DNA of 64,000 nucleotides, taken from contig NC_080584.1 of the NCBI RefSeq assembly GCF_029962835.1, positions 81,372,862 through 81,436,861 of the forward strand, written 5' to 3'. How positions within the stretch are numbered: the stretch's first letter is position 1; every line of letters starts with the position of its first letter. Below are positions 45,707 through 55,718 of the stretch, one piece after another. Position numbers and translations under genes: made by a program. The notes beneath the pieces are model-generated. The model saw only the letters and a program-made list of their open reading frames with translations. It was not told the DNA's origin and did not search any database. Source of the stretch: Magnolia sinica (lineage: Eukaryota; Streptophyta; Magnoliopsida; Magnoliales; Magnoliaceae).

Positions 45707-45920
45707 CAAAAAGAGTCCATTGACTATAAAACTGAAACATCGCATTGTATGCCTGATACATCAGTTTTAACTGTAGAGTATCTGTTCTTTTTTTAAGATG
45801 AGTACCATCCCAAAATGCCTGATACATCAGTTGTAAGTGCAAAATGCCCCCAAAATACCAAAAAATGCCACCAGACCACAGAAAGTTGTATGAACAAAAC
45901 ATGGTTTTTCATGGATTTTC

Positions 45921-48900
45921 TTACCTTGATTTGTTTAAATGGTTGAATCGATAGTCTTCAGTGTACGTTGGGTTCTCGCTGTCGCAATCTTCTGAGTACC
46001 TCACAACTTGTATCTTGGGCCCCGATGAATTTCGGTAGTGCAGTGATAACACCCGTCCGATATACATCAAAGGCTTACCAGCAGGCACTGGTCTGAGCTC
46101 CAGATCCCACAGCACGTTATCAATGATCATATCGTCTTCATAGTCCCAGCAGGCCACAAGGATCAATGACCTCAATGCAACTGCATTCGCCATGAGATAT
46201 TTCACCAGCTTCATTAAGATTGTCTGGCCCACAAATCCTGTTATCTTGACGGTTTTGAGGTGATACAGCCTGCAGTTGAACAACTTAAAAGAGTACCGGT
46301 ACCAATCCCTAGGCAAGCGGATTTCATCTGTGTATTCAGACCCTACATTGTGAGCACCTACCTGTGAAATTCACCCAGAATCAAGAAAAAAGCAAACAGT
46401 AAAATACATTATATTAATAAATGAGAAATGTTGCTATTACGCAGGCATTTCATGGGGTCTGATGATGCATAGGTACTAGGGTTTGGACAGTTGATTTGGT
46501 GGGCCATCATGTGAATCAACCATAGTTCAACAATTCCCCAACTCCATGTAAATTAGTCAGCTACAGATGAACAGTCACCACAAAGACAACCAAAAAATGA
46601 GTAACTGTTCAATCTTCACAATTTCTGCAGTATGACCCACAAGATCAAAAACCCTGATTGCCACATGCGTGTTTTACTATATGGCAGGGACCAAATTTCA
46701 TGAAGCTTGGATGAAGCACTAGTCGTAATAGAATTTTTTTTTTCTTTTTTCAAATGAAAATGCTTAATACAATTTCAAGAAGGGATTAACCTCTATGAAA
46801 AGCTTCTCTAAATAAGGACAGACACCGAGAAAGCAAGTGAGAGTCGCAAGATCCAAATCGCTCATCACATCCAGAGGCACATGTAGTTCCTTCAGATTAT
46901 AAAATCGAGTAGCGAACGGCAGCGAGAATAGGCTTACTGTCCACAGTGCCTTAAGAAAGAGCAATAGTGTTAACCCAACAGAATAATATTTTTTTTGTTT
47001 TCCTATTTCAATTTCCAATCAGAAACAGCCAATAAAATAAATAAATAAATAAATAAAACAAAAACAAAAAATAAAATTGATATAAGAATGCCTCCGTATA
47101 CAGACTCCACAATAAGTTGTGAACATCTATAGGAGAAAAGCTTTGATACTCTGGCTGAGTGTGATGGATGATATGCAGGCACCTAGATATTACTTAGAAA
47201 TCGTATATGTGGCAAACAAGAAAGTCAAATTAAACTGTCCAAGTTATGTTTGTAAGTTAAGATGTATCATGAACCAAAAAACACCACTCATTTCATTACC
47301 TGAGTATTGAATTAGTGGACATTTATTGGATGGTTAAGAATGAAAAATATCCCAGTTATATTTCAACAAACAAGTGTCCATGACGCAGAGGATAGCAACA
47401 TTCCTCTTTTCTTCTGGTGCAGACGAATTTGAATTACCATTCAGAACAAGGGGACAAAAAAAAAAAAACAGGAGGAGATGATGAACAGACCTGCCTGATT
47501 TTCAGTCGGGTTGTTACTTAGTGGCTCCACCAGATGAACAGGCACACAGACACACACAAACACCAGCTTGACCATAAATGGCTTCCCATGTGATCAAAGG
47601 GGCCATCCAGCTCAAGTGGGTCCCATTGTGATGTGTTTCCCAAATTGAATCTGACCACCAGGTGCATGACCCAATTTTAGGCCTAGGGTTCAAAAACCAG
47701 CCCCATCTGTGATTCAGGTGTACCGGATTTATCTTCAACACTTGCACGATATTTATGAAGGGAAATTATGAATGACTACCCAAACCTAATCAAGTACCTC
47801 AGATACCGGTCAACAATTTGTGTGTGTGTGTGTGATTAATAACATATTAATGTCTCTCTCCAACAAATAAATATATTAACTCCAAAAAAAAATCAGGCTG
47901 ATCCAATCGCCATGTAGGCTACACCATAGGAAACAATAAACCACCCAAAACCTTGCAAATTTACGCAAGGGCACACCTGATGATTTGGCCTGATTTTTTA
48001 AGTCCTATTTTCAGTGTATGGCGAACCCCCCAGAAAGATTGGCTGCTATGCACACAGGAAGGTGGGCCCCACACCCAGCTAGTTACACGATTTTTTGTTC
48101 CTTTTTCTTTTTGCTTTTTCTTTTTCTTTTTTTTTTTAACACATGCACACACACACACCCACACACTCACGCGTGGTGGGATTTCACCACCTATGGATAC
48201 TCGAACCCTTGACCGGGTGTTGAAACTCCCGAGAGTCTACCAGCTGAGCAAGAGTAAGGATCCGATTTTTTGTTCCTTGAATGTGGTACATGGATCCAAA
48301 TTCAACAGGACCCTACACTGACCCAACAGCAAGTGGGGATACAGGTACACCGGCACCCAACCCGAACCCAGTCTACTGACAGTGCTATGGAAAATGCACA
48401 TACCTCGATGAGCGAGGCACTGACAGAGAGAATCTCGACATGTGAAAAACAAGACATAAGCACTTTTGGATCAAAAGGAGCATCTTCACTTTCATCATCC
48501 AGCTGCCCGCCTGCCATGTAAAGCAATGCATCTTGCAGCCCAGAAATGTTCTTAAAAAAGAAATCAATTGCCTGCCCAGAGAACTGCAGGGTCTGAAGAT
48601 TAGGAGCATTGATCTCAAAGCTATTCAGATTTTCATTGTCAACGACTGCCAAGGTCTTGAAGTGTGGGCCAGGAGAAGTGACCTTGAGCTGCACCAGTTG
48701 ATTACACTTGATCAGAGACAAGCTCTCGAGGAGGGAGCGCTCCAAAAGCAAGATCTCCACCATGTCGTCTGTGATGTCCACCTCTCTCAGATAAAGGTTC
48801 TTGAGGGAGTGCAAGGCTCGGAAACCCAAAGGGAGTTTCAAATTGCAATACTTCAACTTCATGACTGATATCGATTCGCATTCCATGATAAAACTAGGCA

Positions 48901-49336
48901 GATCAAACCGTGTCGCAGGCTCCATCTTGAAGTCGAGATCAACCTCCTTGACGCCTTTCGCTTTTGCAACTTTAAGCCACTCCATGATCTGAGAATGATA
49001 CCCTTCAACTGGAGGGAAGTAGAGGCAGAACCTCTGTATCTTACGACCTTTGTATCCCCGCAGAAACCGGTCTACAATTCCAGCAAATTCATCTCTTTTT
49101 GGGGGGGCTCGGATGTCATCCTTGGAGTACTTGCTTGGGATGGAAGCCCATATTGTATCATCAAAATCTAGTTTTGGAATTAAAGTCCAATGGTCCCTCC
49201 ATTTGCTAGAAAGTATGCTTGTTCGTACGGCAGTCTTGAATGTCAACTTGGACAAGATATATTGCAGAATAGCATCTGGTAAGTCACTGATCCAATCCAC
49301 TGATTCCTCTACCGTATTCTTCATTTCTTTCTCCAT
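45921..49336 (-). CDS. F-box/LRR protein, three exons, about 510 residues
   Basis: Exon 1 is 48404-49336 (311 codons), exon 2 is 46791-46949 (53 codons) and exon 3 is 45921-46361 (146 codons plus TAA). All junctions are phase 0: donors GAG|GTATGT and GAG|GTTAAT, acceptors TTAAG|GCA and CACAG|GTA. The N-terminus holds an F-box at residues about 13-60 (DWISDLPDAILQYILSKLTF, then SKWRDHW and LDFDD), the module that binds SKP1 in SCF ubiquitin ligases. Leucine-rich segments follow (LPLGFRALHSLKNLYLREVD, LLERSLLESLSLIKCNQLVQ, NLNSFEINAPNLQTLQFSG) and continue in exons 2-3 (FYNLKELHVPLD, PYLEKLFIE, LYHLKTVKITGFVG). They would form the substrate-binding surface. This is the large plant F-box/LRR family; the substrate is unknown. 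Residue M5 is an alternative start. The stop TAA overlaps a good donor (TCAAG|GTAAGA), so a further exon is possible. Confidence 0.82.
47138..47410. mobile_element. GATACTCTGGCAGAGTG-type MITE, copy 2 (F-box intron 1)
   Basis: It starts TTTGATACTCTGGCTGAGTG and shares GATATGCAGGCACC, TAGAAATCGTATAT and AAATTAAACTGTCCAAG with copies 1 and 3. The right end is eroded. It lies within the first intron of the F-box gene. Confidence 0.6.
48104..48262 (-). mobile_element. tRNA-derived SINE, copy 2 (F-box intron 1)
   Basis: It is read on the minus strand. The head GCTCAGCTGGTAGACTC matches a tRNA-type A box, and GGTTCGAGTATCC, about 35 bases on, matches a B box. A (TG)n segment and an A-rich tail with scattered G follow. 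The flanks CGATTTTTTGTTCCTT at 48088-48103 and 48263-48278 are an identical 16-bp target duplication. It aligns with copy 1 at 11777-11905 over the head and TG part. About 159 bp. Its intact flanks suggest a fairly recent insertion. Confidence 0.9.
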
Positions 49337-49821
49337 TGGCTAAGATTCACAATCTGCAGAACCCACTAGTGTAAATTTCTCTAATAGTTTCTCAGATTGA
49401 TCAAAATGATACATTCTTCAATAACATTCTCAGATTGATGATGATGAATGATGAATGAATGAAATTATACTCGCAGGGACAAGACAGAGCTCTCTCTCTC
49501 TCCAATACAAAACATAAGAGCCCCACTTGATGATTTTGAAATGAGAACAGATCGACCTTTGTACAAAATGCATTTAATGCAATTCCCAAATCTATCATCA
49601 GATTCATAGTGTATGGTTGAAATTCGAACATGCACGCAAGAGTTAATTTGGTCCAAAAGAAGTGTAAAAGGTAAAGCTGACTGCAAGTATCATTATCCTC
49701 AGACATGAGAGAAACAAAAATGCTTATGTTTTTACGGTTATGAAGGGCATTACTTTCGCTGCCGTAGATGTGTGAGTGTGTGTGTGTGGGGGGGAAGAAG
49801 GCCTAGACTTCTATTATATTT
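49337..49821 (-). other. Upstream flank of the F-box gene
   Basis: This presumably holds the promoter and 5' UTR. No TATA box was placed with confidence. A (GT)n/G-run lies at 49773-49793. No other gene is seen. Confidence 0.45.
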
Positions 49822-50116
49822 CACCACCATTGAAAGTGGCGGTGACTCTCCAGCTGTAGTCATGCCATAGTTTGACAGCAATCCAGACCATTCAAATTGC
49901 TCAACCAATTGTCGATGGAGCATAACCAAAAACTCCAAAGAGAAGATGATAACATCCATCTGATTTTGCCCCTTGGAATTTGTACCACTTACTATTTTAC
50001 TTTTAAAAACTCATATGATAGCCATTAATTGGATGGTCAGGATTGGTCGATCAATGTGACTTTAGAGACATACGCCATCCACAATGTACACCTGATTTAT
50101 CAAATGGCAGTCATCT
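49822..50116. mobile_element. CACCACCATT-ended MITE, copy 3
   Basis: It begins CACCACCATTGAAAGTGGCGG and shares GCAATCCAGACCATTC, GTCGATGGAGCATAACC and TTTTACTTTTAAAAACTC with the copy at 41231. The right end is weak (AAATGGCAGTC). Confidence 0.6.
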
Positions 50117-50782
50117 ATCACAGGAGTATAGCCCGCAAAGAAATGATCCTATTTGTAATCCCAAACCATACTTCAGTTCAAGGCATTTCCACCACGACCT
50201 GATCATTGATTTAGTTTGATTGGACGGCTAGAAATAACAATCGGCCCATAATTCCATCTGGATTGTTCACTCTAAACCATTACCATGACCCACATTAATC
50301 ACAAATGACAGACTGAAATGGAAACTGAAACAAAGCAAGAATTCAGAAAGCTATGTAAATTCATGGGATTTTCATGGAAAAACTTCTCAATGATTCTCAT
50401 TTTACCAAACAATGCATAGACTAATGCAAATACCAATAGTTCTTTACAGGTTGAAATGACCAAAATGCCCTCATCTATTTTTTCCCTAAAAAGTGAGTTG
50501 AGCATTGTGGGGACCACATGGTTGTGTGTGTACGGCATCCAACCCATCCAATAGGGGCATCCCAACAAGATGATCAGGCCAACCAAAGATTAGGTCGATA
50601 TGATTACAAGGTAGGCCACACATGAATTTGGAAATTTTTGAGTGGTGTATATTGTTTTTTTATGGTGTGGCCCACCTGAGGATTGGAACAGTCTTATTTT
50701 TGGTTAGTCTGGTCATCATGTTAGGGTGTTGGATGAATGCAAATTGCCTATGACCCCAACACAGCTAGTCGAAAGCTAGGTA
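50117..50782. other. Intergenic stretch
   Basis: No gene is supported. The phrase ATGGTGTGGCCCACCTGAG near 50660 is a foldback-type fragment. Confidence 0.45.
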
Positions 50783-51217
50783 GGGCCCGCTGTGATGTTT
50801 GTGAGAAATCCACCCCGTCCATCCGTTTTGCCAGCTCATGTTAAGACATGAAACAAAGAATGAGCCGGATCCAAAACTCAAGTGGGCCACACGACAGGAA
50901 ACAATGGGGATTGAACGCCTACAGTTGAAACATTTGTGAGGCCATAGAAGTTATGTATCAAGCTAATATTTTTGTGTTTTCAGTTCATCACAGTGGGAAT
51001 GACCTTATGAACGATTTGGATGGCGTATAAACATCAAGGTGGACCTCAAGAAGGTTTCAACGTTAGGGATTTCCCTTCCCCACTTTTCCTGTCGTGTGGC
51101 CCACTTGAGTTCTCGATACACCTCAGTTTTTGGCTTATGGTCTAAAATGAGGTGACAAAACGAATGGGCGGGGTGGATTTCTCACAAACAATTACCGTGG
51201 GCCCCACCTATAACTTC
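50783..51217. mobile_element. Foldback element, GTGGGCCCCAC family, copy F
   Basis: The left arm AGCTAGGTAGGGCCCGCTGTG pairs with GTGGGCCCCACCTATAACTT at the right. Both sides contain TGTGAGAAATCCACC in opposite sense. The inner order (AAGTGGGCCACACGACAGG, loop with GACCTTATGAACGATTTGG) follows the other copies. Confidence 0.75.
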
Positions 51218-51540
51218 CTGCAGTCTGGGGTTTTGATCATTTCAACCCCCAAAAGAGTAATGGACTTTCTGCTGTAAAATCAGAATGTTTTGAGGAATTC
51301 TTCTGTAAAAACCCCTAAAACCTCATTCCAGAAATGTTACTAAAATAGAGAGAAAAGAAAAAAAAAAATCGAAATGGAATGGATTTTGTATTGAATGAAA
51401 AATGCTATCTCTATCAGAGAAGGAATCCAAATACAAAGGGGTTTTGACAATTAAACCTGTTTTCCAGCTCTCTTTCTCCTTTTTTCTCCTTCATCTTCTG
51501 CAAACGGAGAGAGATTTGGGGTTTTTTGAAGTGTGGGAGT
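51218..51540. other. Short spacer, nothing recognised
   Basis: No gene or repeat was recognised beyond an A-run near 51360. Confidence 0.4.
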
Positions 51541-51932
51541 TATTTAATGCTCTGGCGTAGTATGACACTTGATACGCAGGCACTCCGAAATCGTATACTT
51601 AGCATGAATTAGCTCGATTCAAATCGACTAAATTATGGATACCACTATAGGTAAGACACAGTCCCAAAATAACATTGCATGAACATTCCTAACAAGTAAT
51701 TCTTGGACACTTGTTTGCCGAAAAAGGACCATAGGACATTTTCATTTTCAACCGTTCAATAAATAACCAGGTAGTTAGATGATCGAATAGGAATAATATT
51801 TTTATTTATGATAGATCCAATCTGGGATCATAATTTGGACGATTTATTTTGAATTACTTGTATGCTATATATGCAATTTCTAAGTGCCTGCGTATCATTC
51901 ATCACTCTCTGTCGGAGTATTGAAGTTTTTAT
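51541..51932. mobile_element. GATACTCTGGCAGAGTG-type MITE, copy 3
   Basis: It starts TTTAATGCTCTGGCGTAG, and its right end, read inverted, is CTTCAATACTCCGACAGAGAG. Both arms carry GATACGCAGGCACT in opposite sense. It is the most complete member for the inner arms. Confidence 0.75.
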
Positions 51933-51953
51933 CCCTGGAGTGAGAGGGCAGAG

Positions 51954-52243
51954 AGTGGCGGGAGAAAGAGAAAATTACCACCATAAACGCTATCTTTTAT
52001 CCAGAATCTTTTACGAAGAGTCCAAAACTTACCTTCCCAAATTAGACCTTGTACGTCCGGACAGAGGATTTCAGGACGAAAATCTCTGTTTTCCACCTTC
52101 ATTGCCCGTACGGACAGGGGTATTTTCGTCCTCAAAGGCTCTGTCCGTACGTACAAGGTCTTGGAAAGATAAGTTTTGCACCGTTCATAAAATACGTTGG
52201 ATAAAAGGTAGCATTTACGGTGATAATTTTCTCCGGGAGAGAT
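51954..52243. mobile_element. Hairpin MITE with ~110-bp arms
   Basis: The left arm (51954-52080) contains GAGAAAATTACCACC, GCTATCTTTTATCC, AAACTTACCTTCC and ACCTTGTACGTCCGGACAGAG. The right arm is its near reverse complement, ending GATAATTTTCTCCGGGAG. The loop is about 52081-52134. No target duplication was settled. Confidence 0.8.
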
Positions 52244-52281
52244 GACAACATAGAGCAGCGGCTGGATGTGAAGTATCGGAT

Positions 52282-52466
52282 CCGTCCATTTCTTTTTACG
52301 GAAAATTTTCTCATGTATATTATCTGATCCATGAAAATTGGGCCACACGCACTCCATGTTAGCAACCGGGATCGATATCATGACCTCACGCGTTGAAATC
52401 CGTCCACTTCTTTTAATGGAAACATTTCGCATGTATATTATCTGCTCCATGAAAATTGGGCCACGC
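52282..52466. repeat. Direct duplication, ~65-bp unit at a ~120-bp period
   Basis: The phrases CCGTCCATTTCTTTT, CATGTATATTATCTG and TCCATGAAAATTGGGCCAC occur in the same order at 52282-52348 and 52403-52466. Confidence 0.85.
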
Positions 52467-52761
52467 CATGAGATTAAGCTATATTGAAAGTCAAGATCGC
52501 TCAATCGTTCATTTGTCCAAAACAGTATAATGAGATGTACCAGTGGCTGTATACGGATTTTTTTCATCGTGTCTCCATAGATGGATATATTGAACTGATT
52601 TTAGTACCAATTGATTAAAATGGCATGGGCCAACGTTTTTAATGGATCAGATATTCTATATTTATGAAATGCGAAAAGATTATAACGGCCGTACTTGAAT
52701 ATCACATACAGCTGCTGCATATAATCATTCTCGACCGACACACGGCGAAAACTTTGATGCT

Positions 52762-54386
52762 CCCGCGGAAGCGGATTGGCTAGTGTACCTCACACCACAC
52801 CACCTATAGGGGTGGCTGCTGTAGGTACCTGTCGGGAAGACCAGCACTGACGTCCTCGAGCTACGAGTTGTACGAACGGTTCAAAGAGATCAAAGTCACG
52901 TGGCTCTACAGTTACGTATTTATTATATCTACACCATTTATTTATTTTTAGGATCTATTCTTAGCACAAAAAATAACCATGTCCAAAGATCACATTGACC
53001 ACACCACATATAGGAGCGGAGATAATGATTTTCACCGTTAAAAAATCTTTAGAGCTCATTAAAACATTTATTTTCCATCCAATCTTCGTAATGTTACATA
53101 GACGTGGCAGAAGATGATTTTTTTTTCCATATTTTTACAAAACTTCGGTGACCCAGAAAGGGTTTCAATGGTAAGCGTTCAATCCTCCACTGCTTTTTTC
53201 ACTATGGTCCCAGTGACAATTAGATCTGTCTTATTTTTCGTCCCAAGCCTTAAGGGCGTGTTTGGACCGGCAACTTAAGATGGAGTTGAGTGGGGTAGGT
53301 GGGATTGGGTTGTCGAATCACATCCCGTCTGTATGCGGGTCTGTTTGGACGGTGAGGGATTGAAGACGGCGTGCAGATTTAGCTGGTTTGGTCGTCTTTC
53401 TGTAGGATTGCGAAATCCCACACTGGAGAAATCGATGGATTAGGATCCCTTCATAGGGTTTGCATGTGGTGGGAGAGATGCTAGATGAAGGGTTTTTTTT
53501 TTTTTTTGGCGCGAAGAAAACGGCAAGGATGATGACAACGGCCACAACAAAGATCCAAATATTTCCATGATCGGACTTGGGATTTGAGAAGCTGAGCCTA
53601 TGGGAGGAGATGGTACGAATCTCGGGTTTTGATGAATCCATGGATGGTAGATGATCTATTTCCGGAGAACAGGCATTCAATCGTTGTATTAAAGAGGCAG
53701 ATTTCGAGAGAATTATTTACTGTTTGACAAAGATCGAGAAAGGGAGGAAGGGAGGAAGGGAGAGGAGAGGCGATCAGAGAAGGAGAGGGTTTTTTTTAAT
53801 AAAAAAATTTTAATTTTCTTTTTCCCTTTTCAAGTTTTCTCCCTCTCGCTCCGTCCTCTCACCATTTCTGATCGGATGGTGCAGAAATTTATCCTTTTCA
53901 TCATATTTGAGAGCTTATTTTATGTTATTTGAGCAAAAACGAGGTGAATCCAAAACTCAAGTGGGCCACACGAGAGGAAACAACGAGGATTCACTGAGAA
54001 CCGTTGAAAAATTCCTGTAACCATAAAAGCTCTGTGTCAAGCTAATTTTTTCATATTTTAATTTCACCAGTGGTAATGACCCTATAGAATTTGCCCACCT
54101 TTAGTATGCAATCTCATGCCCTGTCCAAACACAATCACTCCATGCATTCCCATGAGCTGTCTGCCCATCCAAACACGCCGCTAGCTGGCCGCTGGATATA
54201 ACAATCCAGTGGGATTGCATGTAATCCACTGATGCCATTTTGAAAGCTGTGCAATCCACCCTAATACAACCTAATCCCATCTAGGTTGCCCGCATATCTA
54301 TTCAACACAGCCACGGAACCTGCTGATGTCAATACAGCTGTATAGTTGGTGTGAGGTACAGCAGCTACTCGTTTCCTGCTTCCGCA
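52762..54386. mobile_element. 1.6-kb inverted-repeat DNA element with GCGGAAGC ends
   Basis: The left end GCGGAAGCGGATTGGCTAG with GTACCTCACACC is mirrored at the right by GGTGTGAGGTACAGCAGC and TTTCCTGCTTCCGC. The ends resemble those of foldback copy C (GGAAACGGATTGGCTA), and arm sequences of that family appear inside (52990-53230 and 53900-54080). It holds a nested element at 53257-54173. It sits within a GATACTCTGGCAGAGTG-type MITE, whose pieces flank it (TTTGATGCTC at 52753, AGAGTGTGATGGACTGATGG at 54386). No transposase frame is seen. Confidence 0.6.
53257..54173. mobile_element. Nested element with GGCGTGTTTGGA ends
   Basis: The left end GGCGTGTTTGGACCGGCA is mirrored by CCCATCCAAACACGCC at the right. 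The interior includes GTGGGATTGGGTTG at the left, CACAATCACTCCATGC at the right, and polypurine/polypyrimidine text at 53730-53860. The ends resemble Tourist/PIF-Harbinger MITEs, but the target triplets were not settled. No transposase frame was recognised. Confidence 0.55.
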
Positions 54387-55224
54387 GAGTGTGATGGACT
54401 GATGGTTGATACAGCTATATCGCGGTTTGGCTCGTTACCCGACGCCAGCCAGCTAGCCGGTGTGAAAGCTCCATGGTCCCTACCATGATATATGTATTTT
54501 ATGCCGGCTATTTATTTGGTTCATTTGAAGTCAGGAGCCCGGATAAGAGGCAGACGTGTTTTGTTAATTAAGTAAATTACATTCTGCATTTGATAGCCTT
54601 GGATTTGTAGGTAAATAAATTCGGAAGCATTTCAAACCTTTCCTTTTCCGTGTGTTTTGAAATTGCAGCAAAATAAGGAGAATTGGGTGCAGTACAAATG
54701 AAATACTTTTTTAAAAAAAAACTTTTTAAAGGAGTCACACAGATAGTGAAGATGTTTCTATGCTACTGAACCATTAGACACATGGCATAGTGGTGATACT
54801 CCAATACAATTCAATTATCAGTTGTAATGCAAAAATCACATGAAAAGAATGATTTAAACCATCCAAATGTTGGATATTTGCATATGTAGCCCCACCCAAG
54901 GTTCAAAATTCTCGTTTTTTTTTTTTTTTGTTTGCCAAATTATATATTTTAATGGGTTTATCACAATCATTCCATCACATATCACATATCACATACACAC
55001 ACACACATATATATATGTATGTATGTATTTAAGATTTTTTTAAAAAGTAATTTAGTTAATCAAATTAAAGTCATATAAATATACCGAAGAATTTTAATGA
55101 CATCTGAATACAAGGTCGATTTAAGTGCATTTCAACTAAACACAAATGAGGATTTAGAATCACCTTGATTCCAATATATTTGTGATTTGGATTCCAATGC
55201 ATTCCAAATAAGTTCCCAAACACA
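54387..55224. other. Gene-poor AT-rich stretch
   Basis: The continuation of the interrupted MITE runs to about 54425. Beyond that there are T/A runs and a CACACACATATATATATG tract near 54993-55020. No gene is seen. Confidence 0.5.
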
Positions 55225-55550
55225 CCCTAAGAAAACAACGTTGATTGAATGTCTACCACCATTAAAAACTTCCAAAGACTTGATGTGATGTTTATTTGTC
55301 ATCCAACCTATTAATAAGGTTGCACGCACTTGTTAAAAGGAAAACGCAGATATCAACTTGATTTAAAACTTCTATGGCTTAGAAAGTTTTCAATGGTAAG
55401 CGATCAACTCCTACTATTTCCTATAGTGTGGTCTACTTGAGATTTGGATCTGCCTCATTTTTAGCTCATGCCCTAAAATGAGCTGGAAAAATGGATGAAT
55501 GGTGGGAATAAAACACATACATCATTATGGGGTCCATAAAGCATTGACAT
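55225..55550. mobile_element. Foldback element, GTGGGCCCCAC family, truncated copy
   Basis: Only the loop and right arm remain: GATGTTTATTTGTCATCCAACC, then GTGTGGTCTACTTGAGATTTGG, CTCATGCCCTAAAATGAGCTGG and AAACACATACATCATTATGG. The left arm is cut back to the phrase TTGAATGTCTACCACC. Confidence 0.65.
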
Positions 55551-55718
55551 CAGCTAATTGGTTAGTGTTGGGATCAGATTTGCTTATCAATCACACATCA
55601 TGCATTCACACACAGTGCATTTCTTTTAATTCATTTTTCCATTCTCTAGTGGATCCTTGGTCTTGAGCATCCATCGTGCACTTGGAGCCCTTTTGACATC
55701 GGATGACAGATCACATCC

